Below, piece after piece: positions 21,256 to 31,727 of a DNA stretch of 64,000 bases. The notes under the pieces were generated by a model. The model was not told the origin of the DNA, did no database searches, and was given only the letters and a program-made list of their open reading frames with translations. Both the position numbers and the translations under genes were made by a program. Origin of the DNA: Neostapfia colusana (lineage: Eukaryota; Streptophyta; Magnoliopsida; Poales; Poaceae); contig JASWHV010000011.1 in NCBI GenBank assembly GCA_030760725.1, positions 79,027,765 through 79,091,764 of the forward strand, in the 5' to 3' direction. Each line of letters starts with the position of its first letter. Positions within the stretch are counted from its first letter, which is position 1.

Positions 21256-21627
21256 TATTACCCCTACTCAAGAACCCGAATCTGTGTTTCTCTCGTCCTA
21301 CCCTCTATTCTTTACTCATCGATAAAACAACGACAGCACCTTATGGTATAATGGCGGTGAGCCGTGGTAGCAGGTTTGGGTTTTTTTCCTGGTCTCATGG
21401 ATGGGGGAGGTCCCTTGTCTCCTTACTGAACAATTGAACATGATCCTTCCCTTCTTCAGGCAACACCATGGCCTCAACCCCCCCTCTCCACCCACAACCA
21501 CATCTCATAAAAGCCATGCCTTTACCAATTTCAAGCTCGTTGCAACCCAACACCATAGCACCATGCCATCAACCATCTCCTCCCACACTACCAAGCAACA
21601 CCAACACCTCAAGAACCACCCCACACA

Positions 21628-21635
21628 TATATAAA
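21628..21635 (+). promoter_or_regulatory. TATA box of the membrane-protein gene
   Basis: acatatataaacatgg, 150 bp before the ATG at 21785. Transcription would be expected to start around 21660, giving a 5' UTR of about 125 nt. It stands in a C/A-rich, pyrimidine-rich promoter region. Confidence 0.55.
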
Positions 21636-21784
21636 CATGGAGACCGAGACCAAGATCATGAGAGCACACACTATCTAACACCGCAATCCAGTGATCTATA
21701 CATCTAGATATATATTCATCTGCACGAGGGAGGCAGAGCTCTATAGCGGAGGAGGGGAGAGCAGAGCAGGAGGCGAAGGTGGCC

Positions 21785-22804
21785 ATGGGCAGCGCCGGCA
21801 AGGTCGTACGCACGGCGCTGCACGCCTTCTTCCGGCACTACCACCCGGCGTCCTCCGCGGCGTCGCTCCTCGCGCTGCCCTTCTCGGCCGCCGCGCTGCT
21901 CTCGCGCTCGCACCCGGCGCTGCTCGCGCCGTCGCGCTCCCTCTCGCGCCGCCTCCGCCGGGTCCTCGTCGCCGCGGGGTTCCCGCCAGCGTCGCAGCTC
22001 CTCTTCCTCCTCAGCCACCGCCTGTCCCAGCGCGCGTGCGCGTTCCTCGCCACGCTGCCATTCTCGCTCTCGTTCCTGCTCCTCGCCAAGGCCTGCGCCG
22101 TGCACTGCTACTGCGGCCCGGCGCCGGCCTCGCTGCCGCGGTGGTGGCGGCGGCGGCGGCCGTTCCAGCGGCAGCGGCGCGCGCCGGCGGTCTTCGTCAG
22201 GGAGGTGGCGCGGTCATCGTACCCGGCGATGGCGCGCACGCAGGCCGTGGGCTGCCTCGCGCTGCTGCTCGCCAACGCGGCCGTGTTCGCCGCCCTGCTC
22301 GCCGCGTTCAACGCCGCGGAGGCGCTGCGGCTGCTTGGTCCCGCCTCCGCCTCCGGCTCCGACGACCGGGCCGTGCTCGCGCTCTCCGCGGCCGGCGTGA
22401 TCGTCTACTCCGTGGCGCTGGCCAACGCCGCCGCGGTGTGCAACCTGGCCACGGTCGTCGCGGCCGCCGAGGGCCGGGGCGGCGCCCGCGCCATGCTCAA
22501 GGCGCTCCTAATGCTTCTCCGCGCCGGCGACGCAGCCACCGCCGTCGCCGCGTCCCTGCCGGCCAGCCTCGCCGCGGCCGCCGTCGAGGCGCTGTTCCAG
22601 CTCAGGGTGATGCGGCCGTACACGGCCGCCGGCAAGGTGACCGCGGGGATGGTCTTCGAGGGGCTCCTCGTCGCCTACATCCACGCCATGATTTGTGTCC
22701 TTGACACCGTCATCACCACCATGGTCTACCAGTCTTGCATGGCCAGCCATTCTTGCAAACTCTTGGAGCTGGAGCTGGAAGGCAAGGAGGACATGAGAGT
22801 CTGA
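21785..22804 (+). CDS. Plant multi-pass membrane protein, intronless, unknown function
   Basis: 339 codons from ATG 21785 in a strong context (ggccATGGGC) to TGA 22802. An in-frame GTG two codons upstream is not needed. Hydrophobic segments, by eye, are at residues 24-40, 82-106, 152-178, 195-228, 236-270 and 288-315. Arg-rich loops (119-132, WWRRRR) lie between them. Very high GC with G/C third positions is normal for intronless grass genes. The N terminus (GKVVRTALHAFFRHYHP) and the last segment (YIHAMICVLDTVITTMVYQSC) look conserved rather than random. I recognise it only as a plant-specific integral membrane protein of the kind annotated as uncharacterised. Location in plasma or organelle membrane cannot be decided. 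The frame is intact, and a TATA box 150 bp upstream supports an active gene. Confidence 0.75.
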   Translation: MGSAGKVVRTALHAFFRHYHPASSAASLLALPFSAAALLSRSHPALLAPSRSLSRRLRRVLVAAGFPPASQLLFLLSHRLSQRACAFLATLPFSLSFLLLAKACAVHCYCGPAPASLPRWWRRRRPFQRQRRAPAVFVREVARSSYPAMARTQAVGCLALLLANAAVFAALLAAFNAAEALRLLGPASASGSDDRAVLALSAAGVIVYSVALANAAAVCNLATVVAAAEGRGGARAMLKALLMLLRAGDAATAVAASLPASLAAAAVEALFQLRVMRPYTAAGKVTAGMVFEGLLVAYIHAMICVLDTVITTMVYQSCMASHSCKLLELELEGKEDMRV

Positions 22805-25098
22805 TTTTACTTTCTTTGTTTTTGCAATTTTAATTGCTAGAGCAAAGAGCACAGACATCTCATGATGGTAATGCTCATTGGAACATTCCTGACTCTTCCT
22901 TTTGGCTCTTTTTTCTTGATCTTTATAAGGGTTAATTACTGGTTCTTGGGACATGGATACTGTTAGTACTAGAAGGGCATCAGGTCCACAGACTACTAAG
23001 AGGGCTCAGTTGTAAATAACTGAAATAACATTGGTATACAAGATGTAGTTTATATGAATACTATAAAACTTACTTAGCATGTATTATATAGTATAGACTT
23101 CGCTAAATGTGGCCTTTCCCATGGATTAAGGTATACTTTGCTAAGTGTGGCCTTTCCCATGGATTAAGGTTGCTCTGCTCTGTCCCCTGACGATCTTCAG
23201 ATATTTTAAGTAGCATCTTGGACGGAATCAGCTAAATGGACAAGGGTCAATGCTTGCAGGATAAAAAGTGTGCAGGCTTTTTTATCATGAATTATATCAG
23301 GTAAACAATATTCAGGGTTTTAAAATTATTTCGTGTTTTGAAATTTAATATGCGCATATTTCTAGTCACCGCAGCTTTGGATAAGGTCCACACTCTGACA
23401 TGCCAACTAGACTCGGCAACAATTTGAGTCAGTTGTTTAGATCCTGACCCCACCATTTCAAAGTGCCTCTTTCCTTCATTCTAAAGCAAAGCAACAGAAG
23501 AACATGCAGCTATATGTGCATGCCAAAATCAACTTACAGAATAATCACTCAGTGGTGAAAACTTCAATGATTATTTCTAACAGCCTTTTGACAACTTTAT
23601 TCAGAGCCTCCTATCCAATCCATGAGCACAGATCTGGGGGAAAATGGTTTCTACTTGCATCCACATGCCCATGCAGATTCCAAGTGCCACAATGGTACAA
23701 CAGCTTTGCTCCAGCAGAGGCATGGACTTCAGTCTCCATTGGATCACAGAAAGTTGTACCTGGAACTAGGTTACATAACAATTGTGTAAATGGAAAGATA
23801 GGAAATGATAAAGACTTTTGGTATGGCCCAGTGAGAGATGAGTACAGATGATTTTCTTTGAGCAACCGTGTCTTAATTGAGTTTTAGTATGTTTTCTGGC
23901 GTGAGAATGAGCGGGTTTGTTTCGGAATACCAGTGGCTGTGGGACCTCAAAAGTTGGATTCAGATGCCATCAGGAAGCATTGCATGCTTATGAAAGAAAC
24001 CTTTTTGTGGAATTTGGCAAGTATGAAAGAACAGTTTACATAATGCTGAGCAACAGTGAATGTGCTTGTAGCACGATGGAAATACCTACCGACTAAGTTG
24101 TAATCCTAACCTCACACTAAATTAAGAAATGTTACTCCCTGATTGCTGTGAAGTGGGGGCTAGCTTTTTTGACCTTTCTCGACCCCTGTCGTGAGGTTTC
24201 TTCATAGTTGCAATACCTTATGGAATGCTGGGAACCTTTGGGAGCCCTGTCTTTCTCTTTGGGAGCCTTTTTTTCATTGATAATGCTGGGAACCGAGCTC
24301 CAGTAACCATAAGATTGGCAACCAACCTACTAAACTGCTGCAGTAAACTAAACTACAATGACATCATGTGGAATCATATATGATACAAATAATGTCTATG
24401 TCCCAAACTACACTATCAGTATAATCCTTCTGTAAAGAAGAGAGCCGCTGCCAAGACAATTGGTGACTGACTGACGTAGAAAAAATGAAATCTACCAAGG
24501 ACAAAACAGCAGTACACCTAGAGGCATATGTGAACCAATCCAAGAGTTAGATAGGGAACGATGACATCTTAAATGAAGCTAGAATTTCAAGATGCTACCA
24601 CAAATGATAATCCTGCTTAGGTGGTGTTATATTAGGACGTAAGCACTCAGACAAGGCTGCCTTTACCTTCAAGAATGGTTAAGGAAACCTCTATCTATGA
24701 GGAATGGTATAAACGAAGGCGCAGGATCAAATGTCCTTTTCTAATTTTCACTCTGAAATCATTCGTGGACGGTGTGACCTAATTACTTTCTTGAAAAGGC
24801 TCAAGATCAACCAACCTAACAGCACCCGAGATTCTGAGCAGATGCAGCAACATTGGATAATGACATTCCGGCAAATCTTGACAGAGACATGTCCGAAATT
24901 CGCAGTGGTAATAGCATCTAGCAGATCAGAATGCAATTATGCTTGGGTACATAAGATTACAAAAATATTTCCTTACCTTATTTCCTTTAGAGCAAGCAAC
25001 AGAAGAAAATGCCAAAGCTGAGAAAAAAATATGGTACCTCATATAATGGAAGGGCAGGGACGCTTGATAGTTGATCTGGGTCAGCTTTTGTACATGAT
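22805..25098. other. 3' UTR and intergenic sequence
   Basis: AT-rich. The first few hundred bases are probably 3' UTR of the membrane-protein gene. An ORF of 115 codons at 23504-23851 and one of 96 at 24731-25021 show no family features and AT-rich codon use. The right end (25094-25098 atgat) is the TSD of element B. Confidence 0.5.
23091..23168 (+). repeat. Local tandem duplication of about 39 bp
   Basis: gtata...ttgctaaRtgtggc-type units at 23091-23130 and 23131-23168 share ggcctttcccatggattaag exactly. Confidence 0.8.
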
Positions 25099-25264
25099 TA
25101 TTAGAAGAGTAATTGTGACTGTATTGGATGATTAGAATAATGAGGTACAAGAGTGATTATATAGAGGGATTAGGTGGGGGAAAAGACTAAACTACCCCTA
25201 ACTCTAATCCCTCACTAATGACTAATATGCCCCTGTGATACACACATAATTACAGTGTCTAACA
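25099..25264 (-). repeat. Element B, 3' LTR
   Basis: 166 bp. A TATA-like tatataatc lies in the minus-strand sequence (around 25155-25165). A C/G-rich polypurine tract abuts it on the internal side. Confidence 0.85.
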
Positions 25265-25296
25265 CCCCCACCCCCTCCCCTCCGCAGTCACAACAT

Positions 25297-28200
25297 CTAG
25301 CCATTGTAGATGTTGAGACTGGACCGAAATTTGGAGAACAGCGACGACGGGAGGCCCTTCGTGAAGATGTCGACGAACTGCGTCGTTGGGGGGACATGGT
25401 GTACCCGAACCTCGCCGCGTGCAACCCGCTCACGAACAAAATGGAGGTCGATCTCCACATGCTTCGTGCGCTGATGCCGGACCGGGTTGGTGGAGAGATA
25501 CACGGCGCTGACGTTGTCGCAGTAGATCAGGGTACTCCTGGCGACGGGAGTGTGGAGCTCCTGAAGCAGCTGCTGAAGCCCGGAGGCCTCAGCCACGCCG
25601 TTAGCCACGGCACGATACTCCGCCTCAGCACTCGAGCGCGACACCACGAACTGTCGCTTCGAGGACCAGGAGACGAGGTTACCGCCCAGGAAGACGACGT
25701 ATCCAGAAGTAGAACGTCGTGTGTCTGGCCAGCCTGCCCAGTCAGCGTCGGTGTACACGACCAGCTCAGAGGTCGTGTCACGTCGAAGGAGGAGGCCATA
25801 GTCGAGGGTGCCTCATAGGTACCGAAGAATCCGCTTCACAACGGTGAGGTGTGGCTCCCTCGGGTCATGCATGTGGAAGCACACCTGTTGAACTGCATAC
25901 GAGATATCCGGCCTGGTGAAGGTGAGGTACTGAAGAGCACCTGCAAGACTCCTGTAAGTAGTGTGGTCAGAGACGGGTGTCCCGTCTGTAGCGGAGAGCT
26001 TCGCCTGAGTATCCACTGGAGTGGAGCACGGCTTGCACTCAGCCATGCCCGCTCACTGGACGATATCCAGGCACCACAGTCGCTGGTGAAGGAATAAGCC
26101 GCCTGGCCGGTCCTCGACCACAATACCCAGGAAGTGGTGGAGACGGCCCGGGTCCTTCATAGAGAACTCCTGCTGTAAAGCAGAAATGGTGTGCCGAAGC
26201 AGAGCCGGACTAGGCGCTGTCAGTATAATGTCATCAACGTACAGAACAATATAAGCAGTGTCACTGCCACATCGATAGACAAATAGCGAAGTGTCCGACT
26301 TAGCTTCGACGAACCCCTGTGAGACCAAGAAGGAGGCAAACTGGTTGTACCAGGCTCGCGGTGCCTGCTTCAGTACGTACAGGGATTTGTTCAGCTTACA
26401 GACCATGTCTGGGTGAGCTGAATCAACAAACTCTGCCGGCTGACTACAGTACACCGTCACGGTCAGTGTACCGTGGAGGAAGGCGTTCTTGACGTCCAAC
26501 TGGTGGACAGGCCAAGAACGTGAGAGAGCCAGCGACAGAACGGTACGAACTGTCGCCGGCTTCACCACCGGGCTGAAGGTCTCGTCGTAGTCGACTCCAG
26601 GGCGCTGAGTGAAACCCCGGAGTACCCACCGAGCCTTGTACCTTTCCAAGGTACCGTCTGCCTTCTTCTTATGCGTGAAAACCCACTTGCCTGTGACAAC
26701 ATTGCCACGACCGGGACGGGGAACCAGGTACTAGGTCCGGTTGGCAAGCAGGCCTCATACTCTTCCTCCATAGCGCGGCGCCAGTGAGGGTCGACGAGGG
26801 CGCTACGCACGGAAGTAGGTATGGGTGAGATCAAAGAAGAGTCGGTCGGTGGAGATGTTGTCGACGAGAAAGCGGCCCCGTCAAACCGCTCAACTGGCCG
26901 AAGACTCCCGGACGCACGTCGAGTCACCATTGGGTGGATGTGACCAGGACCCCTGTGGAGAAGAGGGGGGTTGTACACCGGTCGCTCGGGTACAACCACC
27001 TCCTCTCGTCGTGGGTAGACGAGAGTGGGTCTCAAGGCTGCGCGTGGCGCAGCTAGAACAGGAGCCCCCCCTCCCCCTCCCCCCCCCCCCCCCCCCCCCC
27101 GCGCGCTCGTCGCTGGTAGACAAGTGTGGGGTCAGCAAAGCGAGAAGTCGTCGTCGGTGCCGCGCGTGGCGCAGCTGGTGGCGTCGTGCTCGCTGCAGAT
27201 TGACGTTGGGGAGGCTGAGGCAGCGTGTGGCGCAGCAGGTGACGCCGGAGGCGTCGATGCCGCACATGGTGCAGCTGGTGACGCCGGGGGCACCTGAGGT
27301 ACAGCAGGTGATGTCGGGGAAGCCGAGGTCACGCGTGGCGCAGCGAGTGACGCCGGAGGTGTCGATGCCGCACGAGAGGCAGCAGTCGGCGCCGGGGCAC
27401 CTGAGGCGTAGCTTGTGTCGAACCTGCAGAAGAAAGAGGCCAAGGCAGCTAGGAGGCAGCCTCGGGGTCAGTAGGAAAAAGAGTCCAGCTCTGTGGTGGA
27501 ACCAGAAGAGGTGGTGGAGAAGGGAAAGGAGGACTCGTCGAAGACGACGTGTCGAGAGATCAAAAGACGGTGAGTAGTGAGATCTAAGCACCGGTACCCC
27601 TTATGATCAAGGGAATACCCGAGAAAAACACACCGTGTCGAGCGGGGCGCAAGCTTATGTGGGGTAGTGGCGGAAAGGTTAGGGTAGCAAGCGCACCCGA
27701 AAACTCGAAGGTGATCGTAAAGAGGATTAGTGCCATATAGAGTAAAGTAGGGGGTGGAGGCACGAATCGCCTTGGTAGGAAGACAATTAATTAGAAGTGT
27801 GGCAGTATGGAGAGCCTCCACCCAGTATCGGGCTGGAATAGATGCCTGGAACATCAGGGAGCGCATGACATCATTGGTGGTGCGAATCATGCGCTCTGCC
27901 TTGCCGTTTTGAGGAGAGGTATACGGACAAGACATGCGTAGTTGTACCCCATGTGCGGAGAGAAAATTATGAAACGTGGAGTTATCAAACTAGCATCCGT
28001 TATCGCACTGGACAGCTCGGATGGTGCGCCCAAATTGAGTAGAAATCCAAATGAAGAAGTGAAAAAGGTGACGAAAGTCTCAGACTTCAATCGTAATGGA
28101 AAAGTCCAGGAAAAGTGAGAAAAATCATCAATAATCACCAAGTAATAATTAAAGCCCGATACACTGGTAATGGGAGATGTCCATAGATCACAATGTATAA

Positions 28201-30291
28201 GATCAAACGTGTGCTCAACATGAGTCACAGAAGTGGGAAAAGGGAGTCGAACATGGCGACCAAGCTGACAAGCATGACATAGGGAGTCATGTGTGCCCCT
28301 AGAACACGAGATAACAGAACTATTGGACAACTTCGACATAGCATCTGCACCAGGGTGGCCAAGCCGGCGATGCCAAATGGTGGATGAAGCCGTCATAGTT
28401 AAAGCAAACGGCGGTGATGCAACGGAAGTAGGAAGCCGAAGTGTGTATAGGTGCCCCGAGCTATCACATCGAAAAAGAGGTCGCCGGGTGGAAAGATCCT
28501 TCACATACAAACCAAAAGGATCAAACTCAATGGAAACATTGTTGTCAGTGGTAAAACGGCGAACAGAAAGCAAGTTTTGAATGATATCCGGAGCGACAAG
28601 AATGTTTTTAAGCTGAAAAGAACCCGGGAGACCTGAATCACCTACTGAGGTGACCGGAAGAACAGACCCATTCCCAACAACGATAGATGAAGGAAAAGAG
28701 TGATTGGGAGGATGGGTAGAAGAGAGTATACTAGGATTAGGAGTGGTATGGTATGACGATCCGGAGTCGACTACCCAGTCGGCACCTGGTGGAGTAAGGT
28801 GCATGGTGCTAAAGGAAGAAGCCAGCGGCTGTCAATCTCATGTCGACGGTGGCTCCTGGAGAGGTGCCGACGGCTCCGAGTACCCAACAGGATATTCGGT
28901 GCCTCCGTAGGTCGAGGTTGACTGTCCGCCAAAAGAGTATCCAGACCCACCATAGGCCTGAGCTGGCGGCCCACCAACACTGTAGGCTGGTCCACTGTAG
29001 CCCGGGGTGGCCATGAATGCCGGCTGGGGACGTGGTGGCCGTGGAGGCTGAGAACCCGGAGACGGCCCATGCCACATGTAGATCTGGCCAGTCCACGGGT
29101 TGTAGGGTGTGGGTCAGGGTGCGCCTCCCCGGCCGGTACCACCGCTACCACCAGTAGTCGGAGCCGTGGGTGTGGGAGTGCCGCCTGCACTGCTACCACC
29201 ACGGCCGCCGTTCTTGCCTCGGCGGTGACAGTTTCCACCTCGAGTACTGGCAGGAGTGCCTAGAGTGGAAGGTGGTTGTGACGGCGGTCCACCAGCAGCT
29301 GGTGAGGGTGGATGAGGGAACTGCCTAGAGCCATAAAAGGCTATGGCAGATCCGGAGCCAGTAGAGCCTCCTGTAGTGATCTCCTCAAGTTCAAGATCAG
29401 ACCATACCTTCTCGAAGGTAGGTAGTGGCTCCAGTCGGAGTAGCCACGTCCGTAGGTGACAATAGCGCTCATTCAGGCCCTCAAAGACCCGAAGAACAAG
29501 AGCGCTATCGGTGACCGGCTCACCAAGGTCACGTAGGGCATCCGCCATGCCCTTCATCTCCCGGCAGTAGGTGGAGACAGAACGGTCACCCTGGACGGTG
29601 TTCTGGAACCGAGTGCTGATGTGGAGGGCTCGAGTCGCGCAATTCCCTAGAACCGCCGCTCAAGGACCAACTAGGCTCGTCGAGCAGTGCCGCCACCGCG
29701 CTGCCTGACAATGTCCTGTAGCTCCTCCGTCAAGGAGCCAAGGATCCAGGATAGGACCAGGCTGTCCATGCTGATCCAGAACACTAGTACTGAAGAATCG
29801 TCCTGGAGGACGTGGTCGTCGAGGCAATAACGCCTCAGAGTGAGGAGCACCAGATCACGCCACCGGGCATATGAGGTGGACTCGGAGCTGAGAACAACCG
29901 ACACGAGCGTCCGGATGTTCTGAATCCCTGCGGATTGCGCATGAAGAGTGACCACAAGCGAAGCCGAGTACGTACCAACATCCGAGGGAGGCTCATGGGC
30001 AGCACTCATCGATCGGTGAGCACTCTCCTCGAGCTGGTGGGATAGCGCTGCCGCGGAGGCACACTCCTGCTCTAGGGCGAGAGCGAGTGTCCGCTCGCGC
30101 TCGCGAGAGGCAACCAGTGTTGTGGCGATGTTGGAGGTATCCGTTGTGTCGGTGTCATAGGAAGACGAAGTTGTGTTATCAACAGCGACACCGGCGACTG
30201 GAAATAGAATCGGCGGGACAGTAGTCGTGGTGCTCCCGTCGATGTCGAGGCTTGTGGCGATCGAGTCCCGTAGCGCAGAGATACCTGCCAT
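25297..30291 (-). pseudogene. Element B gag-pol, broken
   Basis: Minus strand from the gag ATG 30291 (MAGISALRD). Gag includes the helix LVLSWILGSLTEELQD, which is missing from element C. Breaks occur near 29670, 29115, 27890, 27470, 26650, 26050 and 25810. Recognisable parts are protease VVDSGSSYHTTP, integrase HRRLGHPGADAMSKL and CHACQLGRH, RT with YVDDIILTAP near 26250, and RNase H DADWAGWPDTRRSTSG and SSAEAEYRAVANGVAEAS. The integrase region has stops around 27990 where the family has CDNGREFD. The integrase-RT linker contains a run of about 29 C (27070-27100) and Pro/Ala/Thr repeats. Not functional. Confidence 0.85.
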
Positions 30292-30454
30292 GAAAGTGAC
30301 AGCGGTGGCGGGTTTGCCGGTGGTACCTACGAGGGGTCCGCCGGCAGCCAGACCGGTCTTTGGAGTCATAGGAGGGACGACAGCACCTCCAGGGACCGAA
30401 AACATGGGTGGCCGAACAGTCCTGGGGGCGGTGGCCGCTGTGGCGGCGCCTTCA

Positions 30455-30883
30455 TCAGCAACAGCGGCGGCGGGCCAAGGAGCTGCGAATCCAGGAACGA
30501 GGTGGCCGCGGCAACCCCTCCAGGGGCGCCGCCGGCAGCTGCGGGCCAGGGGGCGGCGGATCAGGGGCCAGCCGCGCCAGTCCCTCCAGAGGCGGCGACG
30601 GCTCCCCGGTGCGCGCGCGGCCCGAATCCGGGTGGAGGCGGCGCAGACCTGGTCGGGGCCGCTCCGATCTAGGGCGATGCGGCGCCGACTGGGGCGCTAG
30701 CGGCGGCGGCGCCAGCGACAGGCCTGGCCCAGGTCGCGGCGGCGTGGTTGGAGGCCGCGGCAGCGGGGGCGAACGGTGCAGCGGCGGCAACAGCCATAGC
30801 GGCCGGGCGGCTGCTTCGGCGGGCGGCGCGCCAGCGAAGGCGGCGGTGGCGCATGGCCAGTGCGGCGGCGGTGGCTGGGTCAT
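30455..30883 (-). CDS. Proline-rich upstream ORF in element B leader
   Basis: 142 codons starting MTQPPPPHWP, ATG 50 nt after the LTR end, Pro/Ala/Arg-rich, ending about 165 nt before the gag ATG. Counterparts in C (41179), H (55363) and D (34813) start at nearly the same distance. Whether it is translated is unknown. It could be leader sequence whose GC bias keeps a frame open. Confidence 0.35.
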   Translation of the reverse strand: MTQPPPPHWPCATAAFAGAPPAEAAARPLWLLPPLHRSPPLPRPPTTPPRPGPGLSLAPPPLAPQSAPHRPRSERPRPGLRRLHPDSGRARTGEPSPPLEGLARLAPDPPPPGPQLPAAPLEGLPRPPRSWIRSSLARRRCC

Positions 30884-30932
30884 TAGGGTTAGGGTTAAGC
30901 CCTAATCCTAATCAATTCCTAGCTGATACCAT

Positions 30933-31097
30933 ATTAGAAGAGTAATTGTGGCTGTATTGGATGATTAGAATAATGAGGTACAGGTGTGATTATATAGAGG
31001 GATTAGATGGGGGAAAAGACTAAACTACCCATAACCCTAATCCCTCACTAATGACTAATATGCCCCTGTAACACACACATAATTACAGTGTCTAACA
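30933..31097 (-). repeat. Element B, 5' LTR
   Basis: 165 bp. The minus-strand PBS TGGTATCAGCTAGG starts immediately next to it at 30932. Followed by TSD atgat. Confidence 0.85.
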
Positions 31098-31102
31098 ATG
31101 AT

Positions 31103-31727
31103 GATAGAGCACGTGACTTATAGCTTGATACTGAGTTTGAATAAAAAACGTAATTTTTCCCTTGAACTGAATATACATCACTCGGGAATTGATCTGACAA
31201 GAGATAGCAGCCAGAACTGAAATAATTAGCAGGCAACCAGCTCTATAGCATGCAAGATGGTGCTTTCGTAAATCCTTGATAATAGTGATCATAGAAGACT
31301 TAATAACACAATACTTTGAAGGGGAAAAATATATAAACAAGAAAAAGAAACTTCTGTGACTTCACTTCTATATTCAATCTTATTACAATACATACAAGAT
31401 CTTGGTGGGAATGAAATGATAAATAAACATGTATACGACCAATCCACCTATAGGATTTCATAAACATGTATACATAACTTGCATCTAGCTGGAATTACAT
31501 TTTATATGCTTTAATTTATAACATGTACAAACTAGAATGGCTGGTGTCATATCAGCTATTCTATATATCTGTGGAAAAACTGTGAAGTGCACCATTGAAT
31601 TATCGTACTTTAAGAACCTTCGATGCCATATGACTGTATGAATTGCAGGCATCCAATAGTTGGCTAGATGAACATCATCCAAGGAACAGTGAACAGCAAG
31701 GTTTCTAAGGGGGTCAAATGGATGTCA
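31103..31727 (-). other. Probable 3' UTR and downstream flank of the WRKY gene
   Basis: AT-rich, no ORF of note. Contains the presumed polyadenylation region of the minus-strand WRKY gene. Element B lies at its far end, about 630 bp after the stop. Confidence 0.5.

Larger units (their letters stand above)
25099..31097 (-). mobile_element. Element B: short-LTR copia retrotransposon, decayed
   Basis: LTRs 25099-25264 and 30933-31097 (about 165 bp) differ at about eight positions. TSD atgat (25094-25098, 31098-31102) is perfect. On the minus strand the LTR runs TGTTAGACACTG...TCTTCTAATA, and the PBS TGGTATCAGC abuts it with no spacer. The LTR ends TG..TA rather than TG..CA. Same family as C, D and H. 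It lies between the membrane-protein gene and the 3' end of the WRKY gene. Confidence 0.9.

Noticed and set aside
21691..22704. A second plus-frame ORF of 337 codons over the membrane-protein gene
   Set aside because: Alternative frame of the same GC-rich gene, Arg/Ala/Gly-rich, no hydrophobic pattern.
23504..23851. 115-codon ORF downstream of the membrane-protein gene
   Set aside because: AT-rich, unremarkable composition, no splice or domain evidence. Kept only as a possible relic.
26825..27577. Plus-strand ORF of 250 codons across element B
   Set aside because: Antisense to the integrase-RT linker repeats of B, highly basic low complexity, absent from C and H.
30880..30930. Telomere-like ttaggg units in the leaders of B, C, D and H
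   Set aside because: Only one or two units, arranged as an inverted repeat next to the PBS; not a telomeric tract.
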